Of a stretch of 52,896 bases of DNA, positions 15,484 through 24,082 are shown piece after piece. This stretch comes from Phycisphaerales bacterium (lineage in GTDB: Bacteria > Planctomycetota > Phycisphaerae > Phycisphaerales > UBA1924): the NCBI GenBank assembly GCA_029260535.1, contig JAJDDA010000107.1, positions 1 to 52,896 on the forward strand. The letters are read 5' to 3'. Numbering within the stretch: the first letter of the stretch is position 1; each line of letters opens with the position of its first letter. Below the pieces are notes generated by a model that did no database searches, was not told the DNA's origin, and saw nothing but the letters and a program-made list of their open reading frames with translations. Made by a program: the position numbers and the translations under genes.

Positions 15484-18400
15484 TCAATTCGCAACGATAT
15501 TGATCATCCGATCCGGCTTGCACACCACCTTGCGCACCGTCTTGCCGGCGAGGAACTCGATCACCTTCGCATCGGCCATCGCCGCGGCTTCCATAGCGGC
15601 CTCATCAGTGCCAGCAGGCAGCATGATCCTCGCTCGAATCTTGCCCATCACCTGCACCGGGATCTCCACCTCGTCCTCGACGAGGAGCGATTCATCCGCT
15701 TGAGGGAACGCCGCGTACGCGATCGAACCGTCCTCGATCGCGCCCATCCCGAGGCGCTCCGCCAACTCCTCCGCGAGGTGCGGCGCCACAGGCGAGAGCA
15801 TCAGCGTGATCGATTCAGCAACAACCCGGGGAGTCGATCCCAGTTTCGTCAGGTGGTTCGTCAGTTCGATCAACTTCGCGATCGCGGTGTTGAACCGCAT
15901 CCCGATGTAATCCTCACGCACACCCGCGATCGTCTTGTGCAGCATCTTGTTCGTCGCGTCGTCCGGCGCATCGTCGGTCACAACAGGTTCGCCGGTCTCC
16001 TCGTTGATCACGCACCGCCAGAGTCGCTGCAGGAACCGGTGCACGCCAACGATGTCCCGCGTGTTCCATGGCTTCGACTGCTCCAGAGGCCCGAGGTACA
16101 TCTCGTAGAGCCGCAGCGTGTCCGCGCCGTACTTCTCGCAGATCTCGTCCGGCGCGACCGCGTTCTTCAGGCTCTTGCCCATCTTGCCGTACTCGCGCGA
16201 GACCCGCTCACCCTCGAATAGCCACACCTTGTCGTCGCTCGGGTCTTCTTCAACCCGCTCCGCATCGACATACACGTCCCGCGAATCCTTGTACGCGAAC
16301 GCCTGGATGTAACCCTGATTAAAGAGCCGCTGGAACGGCTCGTTGCACGACACGTGCCCCAAGTCAAACAGCGCCTTGTGCCAGAACCGCGCGTACAGCA
16401 GATGCAGCACCGCGTGCTCAGCGCCGCCGACGTACAGGTCCACACCGCCAGAGAGCCGGTTCCCGTCCTCGTCGAACGTCGACATCCACCGCCGCTCAAC
16501 CTCGGCATCGCAGAACGATTCGTTGTTCTCCGGATCGAGGTACCGCAGGTAGTACCAGCACGACCCCGCCCATTGCGGCATCGTGTTCAATTCACGCCGG
16601 TATTGCTGCTTGCCTTCGCCCAGATCCAATTCGACCGTCGCCCACTCGGTCGCGCGCGAAAGCGGGGGCGCCGGGACCGAGTCCTCCGCACCGCCGTCCT
16701 CGTTGACCTCCGGCGCGAAGTTCTCCATCTCGGGCAATTCCAAGGGAAGCATCGATTCCGGCAGCGCATGCGGCGCGCCGGATTCATCGAACACGATCGG
16801 GAACGGCTCGCCCCAGTACCGCTGCCGGGAGAACAGCCAGTCGCGCAGCCGGAACGTGATCGCCCCGCGCCCGATGCCCTTGAGTTCGAGCCACTCGATC
16901 ATCCGCCGCTTCGCTTCGAGCGTCTCGAGCCCCTCGACCGGCGGCGAATTCACCGCGGTCCCGTGCTCCGGGTACGCCTCGCCCCGCGTCCTGCGGTAAT
17001 CCGCCTCCGTAAACCTTCGGACGATCTCGTCCCACCGCAGATCCTGAAGATGCCCCAGCGCCTCGGTCCACACCTCGCGGATCACACCGCGCGATTCACC
17101 GACCGACCCCGGCTCATTCTGCGCTTCGGACAGATCGATCTCCGCTGCAAGCGTGCGCTGAGCCAGGATCCGCTCCATCGCTTCCGGCGCGGAATACGAC
17201 TCGGTCGAGGTCATCCCAACGAAGTCACACATCGCGTTGAACCAACCCTCGGGGAGCGCATCCACATCCGTCACCATCTCGGTGAACTCGCGCATCCGCA
17301 TCGCGGTGTGCGAATACACCACGTCCCGCATCGGGAGCGCAAACTGAATCGCGAACTCATAATCCCGCTCGTCGTGCGCCGGAACCGCCATGATCGCGCC
17401 AGAGCCGTACCCCATCATCACATAGTCCGCGATGAACACCGGGATCCGCTCGCCGTTGACCGGGTTGATCGCGTACGCTCCGGTGAAGACACCGGTTTTT
17501 TCTTTTGTCTCGATCTGCCGCTCGACATCGGTCCGCGCCGCGGCAACCGCCCGGTACCGCTCGACCGCCTTTGCAGGAGTCGACGCGCCTCCGGACCATT
17601 GTTCGGAGACACCCTCCGGCCAGGCGCCGGGGATAATCTCATCCACCAGGGGATGCTCGGGCGCCATCACCATGTACGTCGCGCCAAAGAGTGTGTCGGG
17701 TCTTGTGGTGAAGACCTCGATCGTCTCATCGCTCCCTTCGAGCGGGAAGACCACGTACGCGCCCTCGCTCCGCCCGATCCAGTTCCGCTGCATCAGCTTG
17801 ATCGGCTCCGGCCAATCGACCCCGTCGAGGTCATCGAGCAGCCGCTGGCAGTACGACGTGATCCGCATCATCCACTGCTTGAGCGGACGCTTGAAGACCG
17901 GGAAGTTCCCGCGCTCCGACTTGCCGTCCGCGGTGACTTCCTCGTTCGCGAGCACCGTCCCCAGTGCCGGGCACCAGTTCACCGGTGATTCCGACAGGAA
18001 GACCAGCCGCCGGGAATCAACGATCGCCGCCCGAGCACGATCGTCGAGACCCGACCAGGCCGATCCATCCGGGTTGTGCTCCTCGTGCGCGCACGATTCG
18101 TCACCCGATTCGAACGCGCTGATCAATTCGGTGATCGGTCGCGCCTTGTCCTGCGCCTCGTCGTACCACGAGTTGTAGATCTGCAGGAAGATCCACTGCG
18201 TCCATTTATAAAACGAGACATCCGTCGTCGCAACGCTCCGGTGATCGTCGTGCCCGAGGCCGAGACGCCGCAACTGCCGGCGCATGTTGTCGATGTTCTG
18301 CTCCGTCGTCACGCGCGGGTGCTGCCCGGTCTGGACGGCGTACTGCTCCGCCGGGAGCCCGAACGCGTCGTACCCCATCGCGTGGAGCACCTGCTTCCCG

Positions 18401-18687
18401 TTCATGCGCGCAAACCGCGCCGCGATGTCCGTCGCGATGTACCCGAGCGGATGCCCGACGTGCAAGCCCACACCGCTGGGGTACGGGAACATGTCGAGGA
18501 CGAACGACTTGGGCTTCCCCTCGAACCGCTCGAATCCGGGCTCACCAGGGTTCGGCGTCCGGAAGGTTTCCGCCGACTGCCAGCGATCCTGCCAGCGCGA
18601 TTCAATCTCACCGGCGAGCTCACCGCCGTAGCGGAAGCGGGGGGCGGCGATGGTCGTTGAGGGGGTGTTCTCGTTCGTGCTGGCCAT
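15484..18687 (-). CDS. leuS: Leucyl-tRNA synthetase (enlarged)
   Basis: A 1067-residue class I synthetase that charges tRNA-Leu. Signatures are [16 protein letters not shown] (HIGH motif), [21 protein letters not shown] (editing domain), [18 protein letters not shown], and [10 protein letters not shown] (KMSKS motif). The C-terminal domain ends [15 protein letters not shown], typical of LeuRS. The length exceeds the usual 800-880 by about 200 residues. Extra material is visible after the HIGH domain ([20 protein letters not shown] region) and between the editing and catalytic domains ([20 protein letters not shown] through [11 protein letters not shown]). The neighbouring upstream gene folC runs the same way. 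Identification certain. Confidence 0.98.
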   Translation of the reverse strand: MASTNENTPSTTIAAPRFRYGGELAGEIESRWQDRWQSAETFRTPNPGEPGFERFEGKPKSFVLDMFPYPSGVGLHVGHPLGYIATDIAARFARMNGKQVLHAMGYDAFGLPAEQYAVQTGQHPRVTTEQNIDNMRRQLRRLGLGHDDHRSVATTDVSFYKWTQWIFLQIYNSWYDEAQDKARPITELISAFESGDESCAHEEHNPDGSAWSGLDDRARAAIVDSRRLVFLSESPVNWCPALGTVLANEEVTADGKSERGNFPVFKRPLKQWMMRITSYCQRLLDDLDGVDWPEPIKLMQRNWIGRSEGAYVVFPLEGSDETIEVFTTRPDTLFGATYMVMAPEHPLVDEIIPGAWPEGVSEQWSGGASTPAKAVERYRAVAAARTDVERQIETKEKTGVFTGAYAINPVNGERIPVFIADYVMMGYGSGAIMAVPAHDERDYEFAIQFALPMRDVVYSHTAMRMREFTEMVTDVDALPEGWFNAMCDFVGMTSTESYSAPEAMERILAQRTLAAEIDLSEAQNEPGSVGESRGVIREVWTEALGHLQDLRWDEIVRRFTEADYRRTRGEAYPEHGTAVNSPPVEGLETLEAKRRMIEWLELKGIGRGAITFRLRDWLFSRQRYWGEPFPIVFDESGAPHALPESMLPLELPEMENFAPEVNEDGGAEDSVPAPPLSRATEWATVELDLGEGKQQYRRELNTMPQWAGSCWYYLRYLDPENNESFCDAEVERRWMSTFDEDGNRLSGGVDLYVGGAEHAVLHLLYARFWHKALFDLGHVSCNEPFQRLFNQGYIQAFAYKDSRDVYVDAERVEEDPSDDKVWLFEGERVSREYGKMGKSLKNAVAPDEICEKYGADTLRLYEMYLGPLEQSKPWNTRDIVGVHRFLQRLWRCVINEETGEPVVTDDAPDDATNKMLHKTIAGVREDYIGMRFNTAIAKLIELTNHLTKLGSTPRVVAESITLMLSPVAPHLAEELAERLGMGAIEDGSIAYAAFPQADESLLVEDEVEIPVQVMGKIRARIMLPAGTDEAAMEAAAMADAKVIEFLAGKTVRKVVCKPDRMINIVAN

Positions 18688-18845
18688 GGTCGGGTATCAA
18701 ATCGAAGGGGTTCTCGAGGCAACGGAGAGTGTGCAGGCGCACCAGCACCCACGCTCCTGATCTTCCTTCATCGGACGAGCAGGGCATCAGACAGACACCA
18801 TATGTCACAGGCGTTGGGATTTCAGTGGATCAGAGAGCCAACGGA

Positions 18846-20375
18846 TCAGGCCGGGGCCTTGCTCCGCTGCTTCCCCAGTTCGTTGAGCCGCCGCTTCGCC
18901 TCGCCGACGAGGTGAAAACTCCCGGTCACGCAGATCAGATCCTCAGAGCCCACCGCCAACTCCGCAAGCACCAGCGCGTCGGCGAATGTATCCGCAACCT
19001 GGCACATTTTGGGGCTGATCTCCGCGAATCGCTGGACCAGCTCATCCGCGTCCATCGCCCTGGGGTTCTTGCGAGCCCTCGTGAAGATGATTTTGTCCGC
19101 ACCGAGCGAGATCGTTTTGAGCAGCGAATCGACGTCCTTGTCCTCGCCGCACCCGAAGATCACGACCATCGAGTCGTACGGGATGTGGGCCCCGATCGAG
19201 CGGATCAGCGCCTTGAGCGAATCCGCGTTGTGCGCCCCATCAAGCAGAACGCGGGGCCGATTCCAGGCCAATTCCATTCGGCCGGGAATCGTGAGCCCCG
19301 CAAGCCCGTCAATAACTTTCATCTCAGGGGTGTCGAAGCCCTGCGACCGCAACTGGTCGAGCGCCGCCAGCGCCAAGCCGCAGTTGAGCGCCTGGTGCTC
19401 ACCCATCAGCGGCACCGTCAGATGCTCGAACTCGCTCCGGTCCGTCGAGAGACAGATGCACGTGTGCGTCCCGACCTTGGGCGTCGCCTCGAACCGCGAG
19501 CTGAACTCGATGTCCTGCCCGAGCACCGACAGCGAACAACCGACACGCTCCGCCTCTGATTTCAGCGTCGCCATGACCTCTTCGGTCTGCGGGATCGACA
19601 CCACCGGCACGCCGGGTTTGAACGCCCCGGCTTTTTCAATCGCGATCGCTTCGGCCGTTTCGCCGAGCAGTTGCGTGTGATCAAGGCTGATCGAGGTCAC
19701 CGCGATCACGCTCGGATCGACGCACGTCGTCGCGTCGAGCCGGCCGCCGAGGCCGCATTCGATCACCGCGACATCCAGCGCCTCATCGGCGAAGTGCGAG
19801 AACGCCAACGCCGTCACCATTTCAAAGAACGTCGGCGCCCCGTGGGTTTTTTCGATAGCGACCGCAGCGCGGGCGACCGTCCCCATGAGCTTCGTGAAGT
19901 CACCGGTCGAGATCACCTCGCCGTTGATCACGATCCGCTCGCGGACATCCTGCAGGTGGGGGCTCGTGAAGAGCCCGACCGTGTACCCGCACGACCGCAG
20001 CGCCGTCGAGAGCAGGTGGCACGTGGAACCCTTGCCGTTGGTCCCGATGACCTGCACCGCGGGGACCTTCGCCTGCGGATCGCCCAGCTTCGCGAGCAAA
20101 GCCCGCATCCGCTCGAGCTTGAAATCGTCACGCTTGAGCCGGCGGACCCGCGCCCGCTCAAAGTCGTCCCGATCGTACAAATGCTTGAGCGCAGACTGGT
20201 AGCTCACGAAGCGTTTGGGCGCCTTGGCCGGGGTTTTCCCCGAAGCGGCGGCCTTCTTCGTTCCGCTCCCCGTCGCCGCTTTGGTTGCGGCTTTTCGGGC
20301 AGTTTTCTTCTTTGAAACGGATCGCCCACCGGTCTTCTTAGACCGTCCGGACGACGCCGCGGCTGGCTTTGGCAT
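18846..20375 (-). CDS. folC: Bifunctional folylpolyglutamate / dihydrofolate synthase with basic N-terminal tail
   Basis: A 509-residue Mur-ligase-family enzyme that adds glutamate to folates and, in bifunctional forms, to dihydropteroate. Motifs are IGTNGKGSTCHLLS (110-123, ATP loop), GLFTSPHLQDVRERI, FFEMVTALAF and VIECGLGGRLDAT, then SLDHTQLLG and LLDGAHNADSL. Before the catalytic fold begins at about residue 56 there is a strongly basic Lys/Ala/Ser/Thr-rich tail (KKTGGRSVSKKKTARKAATK), unlike ordinary FolC. The ATG at 20375 has AGGAAG five bases upstream and includes the tail, so the tail is probably translated. Next gene downstream is leuS. Confidence 0.94.
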   Translation of the reverse strand: MPKPAAASSGRSKKTGGRSVSKKKTARKAATKAATGSGTKKAAASGKTPAKAPKRFVSYQSALKHLYDRDDFERARVRRLKRDDFKLERMRALLAKLGDPQAKVPAVQVIGTNGKGSTCHLLSTALRSCGYTVGLFTSPHLQDVRERIVINGEVISTGDFTKLMGTVARAAVAIEKTHGAPTFFEMVTALAFSHFADEALDVAVIECGLGGRLDATTCVDPSVIAVTSISLDHTQLLGETAEAIAIEKAGAFKPGVPVVSIPQTEEVMATLKSEAERVGCSLSVLGQDIEFSSRFEATPKVGTHTCICLSTDRSEFEHLTVPLMGEHQALNCGLALAALDQLRSQGFDTPEMKVIDGLAGLTIPGRMELAWNRPRVLLDGAHNADSLKALIRSIGAHIPYDSMVVIFGCGEDKDVDSLLKTISLGADKIIFTRARKNPRAMDADELVQRFAEISPKMCQVADTFADALVLAELAVGSEDLICVTGSFHLVGEAKRRLNELGKQRSKAPA

Positions 20376-20653
20376 CAATTCTTCCTGTCTCGCCCGTAGG
20401 CACACCCTGTCCGGCCCGATCTGGCGCGCATGAACGGTCGGCCCACCCAAGGACTGTCCGATAATTGCTACTCATGCACGCAATGGGGGTTGCATCCAGG
20501 ACACAATCCCGCTCCGAGGCAGGGTTCGGACATCCTAGGCTGGCGCTCATTCTTTGCCTACGAAAAACCGCGCAATCGAATGAAACTCAGTCAAAATCAT
20601 TGGGTTCGACGAGCCGGAATGCGTGGTTGCACGCAGTTGCTGCGCGCCGAGTT

Positions 20654-21397
20654 TCAGCGAACGGACCGGATCAACGCGTGCATCTCCGACACCGCCTCGC
20701 GCAGCCCCGTGTACACCGCCCGGCTCACGATCGAGTGGCCGATGTGCAGCTCCGACAGTCCCGCGAGCCGAGCCACCGGGAGCACGTTGTGGTAGTTCAG
20801 CCCGTGCCCCGCGTTGAACCGCATCCCGGATTCGACGATCCGCCGCCCCGCTGCCTCCAGATCCGCCAGGGCGCCGCTCAGACGCTCGCTGCGAAAATCA
20901 CCGCCGGCCTCGAAGAACGCCTCGGCGTAGGACCCCGTGTGCAATTCGCAAGCATGGAACCCGCAAGCCCTTGCCGCCTCGATCTGCGCCGGTTCAGGAT
21001 CAATGAACGCCGAGATCGTCCCGACCCGATCCCCCAGCGCCGCGACGATCGCGCCGATGCGATCCCGCTGCCCGGCGACGTCCAGACCGCCCTCGGTGGT
21101 CACCTCTTCACGACCCTCCGGGACAATCGCCACCGCATGGGGACGGAGTTCCCGCGCGATCGCGACCATCTCGTCCGTCGCCGCCATCTCCAGATTCAGC
21201 CGGACGTTGCACGCGACCCGGAGCCGATCGACATCGCGATCGCCGATGTGCCGGCGGTCCTCCCGCAGGTGCACCGTGATGCAATCCGCGCCACCCAACT
21301 CCGCCTCGTGGGCTGCTCTGACCGGATCAGGCTCGTGCCCCCGGCGTGCCTGCCGCAGCGTGGCGACGTGATCGATATTGACACCAAGAATCGGCAT
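20654..21397 (-). CDS. pdxJ: Pyridoxine 5'-phosphate synthase
   Basis: A 247-residue TIM-barrel enzyme that condenses 3-amino-2-oxopropyl phosphate with 1-deoxyxylulose 5-phosphate to form pyridoxine 5'-phosphate. Motifs are [15 protein letters not shown] (start), [29 protein letters not shown] and [13 protein letters not shown], matching the phosphate-binding and catalytic segments of PdxJ. The ATG at 21397 gives the normal N-terminus [10 protein letters not shown]; the longer frame to 21424 is unlikely. About 280 bases separate it from folC downstream, so it is probably a separate transcript. Confidence 0.97.
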   Translation of the reverse strand: MPILGVNIDHVATLRQARRGHEPDPVRAAHEAELGGADCITVHLREDRRHIGDRDVDRLRVACNVRLNLEMAATDEMVAIARELRPHAVAIVPEGREEVTTEGGLDVAGQRDRIGAIVAALGDRVGTISAFIDPEPAQIEAARACGFHACELHTGSYAEAFFEAGGDFRSERLSGALADLEAAGRRIVESGMRFNAGHGLNYHNVLPVARLAGLSELHIGHSIVSRAVYTGLREAVSEMHALIRSVR

Positions 21398-21472
21398 GGG
21401 CCAAGCGTAGGCGCCCCACCGCACAGGGCGACAAGCGATGTTTCGGGTGATTATATTGAATAAAATGCAAAA

Positions 21473-21489
21473 TCATATTGACAATATGA
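21473..21489. promoter_or_regulatory. Perfect 17-bp palindrome overlapping the -35 box (candidate operator)
   Basis: TCATATTG-A-CAATATGA is a perfect dyad (8+1+8). It covers the TTGACA box of the promoter at 21478-21507, so a bound protein would block RNA polymerase. The downstream gene encodes a putative HTH protein of the DUF2089 family, making autoregulation the simplest reading. Confidence 0.6.
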
Positions 21490-21507
21490 AATTCAATTGC
21501 GTATTAT
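21478..21507 (+). promoter_or_regulatory. Strong sigma-70-type promoter of the DUF2089 gene
   Basis: TTGACA (21478-21483), an 18-base spacer and TATTAT (21502-21507) lie in a markedly AT-rich island (21440-21545) inside GC-rich DNA. The ATG at 21550 is 43 bases past the -10 box. This is the best consensus promoter seen in the window. Confidence 0.7.
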
Positions 21508-21549
21508 TCAAACAAGGTTTCGATAAATCAAACATATTCCAGCCAAGCA

Positions 21550-21891
21550 ATGACCAATTCAAACCACAACCCGGCTGACCAATCCCCGATCTGTCGCCTC
21601 TCCAGGGCCGATCAGGACTTCATCACCCAGATGACGCTCCACTCCGGATCGCTCAAGGCACTCGCCAAATCCTTTGGCGTCAGCTACCCGACGATTCGCC
21701 GTCGGCTCGACGAACTCATCGAAAGGCTCAGGGTCCTGGTCGAAGGCCGCGAGCCCGAGCCCATGAGCGAACTTCTCGCGGACCTCGTCAAGCGAGGCGA
21801 GATCACACCATCAGCAGCAAGGAATGTCCGTGACCTGCACCGGTCTTCTCGGGCATCGGAATTCGATAACTCAACAGGAGGTGCGGCATGA
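21550..21891 (+). CDS. DUF2089-family putative DNA-binding regulator
   Basis: A 113-residue protein. The centre LSRADQDFITQMTLHSGSLK followed by ALAKSFGVSYPTIRRRLDELIERL matches the DUF2089 pattern, in which SLKxLAKxxGVSYPTIRxRLD forms a sigma-70 region 4-like helix-turn-helix. The C-terminal part is acidic and helical (MSELLADLVKRGEITPSAAR). These proteins are presumed transcription regulators, and the palindrome over its own promoter supports that. The final ATGA overlaps the start of the membrane-protein gene, so the two are coupled. Family confident, target unknown. Confidence 0.82.
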   Translation: MTNSNHNPADQSPICRLSRADQDFITQMTLHSGSLKALAKSFGVSYPTIRRRLDELIERLRVLVEGREPEPMSELLADLVKRGEITPSAARNVRDLHRSSRASEFDNSTGGAA

Positions 21892-22241
21892 TTGATTGGA
21901 CAGATCCAAACACCATCGGAGCCATCCTCGGCTCATCGGTCGGCCTCTTCGGCGGGATCATCGGTGTCTGGGGCGCCTGCATCGGCGCCTTTGCACCCAA
22001 GGGGCTCCACCGGGGTCCGCTCATGTTCACCGGCTACATGTTCGCAGTTCTCGGAGTCGCGATCTCAATAACAGGGCTTGTGATGCTGCTCAATGATGCG
22101 ATCCTGGCGCTCTGGCTTCCGTTGCTGCTGGCAGGGGTCAACATCTCGATCCTGATGCTCATCCTGACCAGGGTCGCGAAGAACCGGTATGCCCAGGCGG
22201 AGGAACGACTCATGAGCGCCGAATCACTCCGCCGGGAGTGA
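21888..22241 (+). CDS. Small membrane protein coupled to the DUF2089 regulator
   Basis: A 117-residue protein with about three hydrophobic segments: TIGAILGSSVGLFGGIIGVWG (with the next ~10 residues), GYMFAVLGVAISITGLVMLL and ALWLPLLLAGVNISILMLIL. A charged cytoplasmic-type tail follows (TRVAKNRYAQAEERL). The ATG overlaps the previous stop as ATGA. Pairing of a DUF2089-like regulator with a small membrane protein suggests a membrane-linked regulatory unit, but no known family is recognised. Its 3' end overlaps the convergent dehydrogenase gene by 18 bases. Confidence 0.8.
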   Translation: MIDWTDPNTIGAILGSSVGLFGGIIGVWGACIGAFAPKGLHRGPLMFTGYMFAVLGVAISITGLVMLLNDAILALWLPLLLAGVNISILMLILTRVAKNRYAQAEERLMSAESLRRE

Positions 22242-23195
22242 CCTCGCGTCGGGAGCCGTCTTCGCCACGTGCACCGGCGGCTCACCGCTCAGCACCCGCC
22301 AGACGTCCCGCACGACCCAGCTCATCGCACGCTTCGCCTCCGCTGTCGCGGACGCCACATGCGGCGTCAGCCTCGCGTTGCCAAGTCCAAGCAAGGGGTT
22401 TTCCGATCCGATAGGCTCCGGCTCGTGCACATCGCAGATCGCACGCGCCCTTGGATTCTCCCGCAAGAACGCAGCAAGCGCCTCGACATCGACGACAAAC
22501 CCTCGGCTCGTGTTGAGCACGACCGCTTCCGCCTTGCATAGAGACAGTTCTGCCGTCCCGATCAATCCCCGGTTGCTCGCTCGCCCATCGACATGGATCG
22601 AGAGCACATCGGCAGCAGAGAGCAGCGATTCGAGCCCAACAGGCTGTGCGCCGGCGCGTTGCTCGTGCGGGATCTCGAGCAGGTCGTGATAGACAACCTC
22701 CATCCCGAACGCTTGACCCACGGCGCCGACTCTCGAACCGATGCGCCCGAATCCCAGCACACCAAGCGTCAGGCCTCGCAGTTGCCGCGGAGCGACCACT
22801 CGTTCTCGCACCAATTCCCATGCCGCCGAATCCAGAGGCGCCGAAACCTCTGGCCGTGATCGCAGCGCAGACAACACCTCGGCGAACACAAACTCAACAA
22901 CCGCGTCGGTGTTCGCGTCCGGGGTATGAACAACGACAATCCCTCGCGCCGCGCACGATTCCAGATCGATGTGATCCACACCGACGCCGGCCCGGCCGAT
23001 GACCTTGAGATTGGATGCGGATTCGAGCAGCGCCCGGTCAACAACCGTGCTGGTGCGCACGATCAGGGCGTCTGCATTTTCGATGGATTCGATGCCGCAG
23101 CAGTCGCAGCGCTGGCAGAGCCAGTCGAGACAAACAGGATCGATCGGCTCGGCGATCGCGACGAGGGGCCGGTCGCGATTCTCCTCGGCATTCAC
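22224..23195 (-). CDS. D-isomer specific 2-hydroxyacid dehydrogenase (phosphoglycerate dehydrogenase-like)
   Basis: A 323-residue NAD-dependent dehydrogenase. The Rossmann motif is GFGRIG (148-153), after the family opening LKVIGRAGVGVDHID. The catalytic Arg lies in LNTSRGFVVD, the Glu in CDVHEPEPIG and the His in LTPHVASAT, so the active site is complete. Closest in pattern to short SerA-type enzymes without the ACT domain; it could act on 3-phosphoglycerate or another 2-hydroxyacid. The ATG overlaps the stop of clpS by four bases, so both are read from one transcript. Confidence 0.88.
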   Translation of the reverse strand: MNAEENRDRPLVAIAEPIDPVCLDWLCQRCDCCGIESIENADALIVRTSTVVDRALLESASNLKVIGRAGVGVDHIDLESCAARGIVVVHTPDANTDAVVEFVFAEVLSALRSRPEVSAPLDSAAWELVRERVVAPRQLRGLTLGVLGFGRIGSRVGAVGQAFGMEVVYHDLLEIPHEQRAGAQPVGLESLLSAADVLSIHVDGRASNRGLIGTAELSLCKAEAVVLNTSRGFVVDVEALAAFLRENPRARAICDVHEPEPIGSENPLLGLGNARLTPHVASATAEAKRAMSWVVRDVWRVLSGEPPVHVAKTAPDARSLPAE

Positions 23196-23557
23196 GCCGG
23201 GGGTTCTCCCGGGTTTTCATCCTCGCCATCGAACTCCGCGGGCTCGAGGACCGCCGACATCGCGCCCTCGCACGCGGAGATCAGCCGGTCGCGCCCGAAG
23301 GCGTGGATCTGATCCTGCTTGAGTTCGGCGTGCTCTTTGTGGGTGGTCAGCAGGATCACCCGGCCTTGGGCATCAACCTGCCTGGCGTTCTCGAAAGCCC
23401 GCTCTACAGGGTGCGCAAAGAGCTTGCGTGACAGGTTGATCACGTAGTCGTAACTGTGGTCATCGTCGTCGATCAGGACGACGTTCCAGAGCCAGGGCCG
23501 ATCGGTGTCGGTCCGCTCATCCGTGACGGTGACAGGGCGGGTGCTGGTGATGCTCAT
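23192..23557 (-). CDS. clpS: ClpS-like ATP-dependent Clp protease adaptor
   Basis: A 121-residue protein. WNVVLIDDDDHSYDYVINLSRKLF and GRVILLTTHKEHAELKQDQI correspond to the two conserved blocks of ClpS, which delivers N-end-rule substrates to ClpAP/ClpCP. In canonical ClpS the first block reads VVLLNDDxxxxxFVVxxL with an Asn-Asp-Asp substrate pocket; here it is IDDDD, so the pocket is altered. The N-terminal 20 and C-terminal 20 residues are variable and acidic. First gene of a two-gene unit with the dehydrogenase. No clp ATPase is in the window. Confidence 0.82.
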   Translation of the reverse strand: MSITSTRPVTVTDERTDTDRPWLWNVVLIDDDDHSYDYVINLSRKLFAHPVERAFENARQVDAQGRVILLTTHKEHAELKQDQIHAFGRDRLISACEGAMSAVLEPAEFDGEDENPGEPPA

Positions 23558-23628
23558 GCCGACATCCTACGCCCCGGGCTCTGGGGAGAAAGGCGATGTT
23601 CTCGGAAATCTTCGTCCGATATTGACGA

Positions 23629-23656
23629 TTGACAGGGGATTCTGCCGAGGTATGTT
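23629..23656 (+). promoter_or_regulatory. Candidate promoter of the HU gene
   Basis: TTGACA (23629-23634), a 16-base spacer and TATGTT (23651-23656), 114 bases before the HU ATG. The -35 box is perfect, the -10 weaker. The rest of 23558-23770 has no gene. Confidence 0.5.
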
Positions 23657-23770
23657 CGTGGATCGACGCTGGCTGAATTGACCCCCGGAGTTGTTTGAGG
23701 TGGCATTCGTTGTTTGGCCGGATCGGAACGTCGATCAAAGGATTCATAAATCTCACCGGGGAGATGCGTC

Positions 23771-24073
23771 ATGAACAAAGGCGACCTGATTGAAATGGTT
23801 GCGAGCCGACTGGGTGAATCGAAAGCCCAGTCCAGCCGTCTGATCGACACCGTCCTGACCTGCATCGCTGACGGTGTCAGCGCCGATGGGAAGGTCACGA
23901 TCTCCGGCTTCGGCTCGTTCGAGAAAAAACACCGCGCCGCGCGCACAGGGGTCAACCCTGTCACCAAAGAGCGCATCCACATCGAGCCGTCAATAACGGT
24001 GGGGTTCCGCCCCAGCCCGCTGCTCAAGGATGTTGTTGGTGAAGCGGAGAACATGATCGCCAACGAAGCCTGA
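23771..24073 (+). CDS. HU/IHF-family DNA-binding protein
   Basis: A 100-residue histone-like protein, MNKGDLIEMVASRLG. The fold-defining GFGSFEKKHRAARTGVNPVT segment leads into the DNA-binding beta-arms, and VGFRPSPLLKD is the usual close. Such dimers bend DNA and organise the nucleoid. GGGGAG about 8 bases before the ATG is a good ribosome-binding site. It is convergent with trpE and monocistronic. Confidence 0.95.
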   Translation: MNKGDLIEMVASRLGESKAQSSRLIDTVLTCIADGVSADGKVTISGFGSFEKKHRAARTGVNPVTKERIHIEPSITVGFRPSPLLKDVVGEAENMIANEA

Positions 24074-24082
24074 CGCGATCCG

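Noticed and set aside
16354-17988. 544-residue frame opposite leuS
   Set aside because: Antisense shadow rich in Arg/Pro/His over a certain synthetase gene.
20376-20653. Possible small gene between pdxJ and folC
   Set aside because: Frames are short, lack a ribosome-binding site and are Arg/Ser-rich; no clear promoter either.
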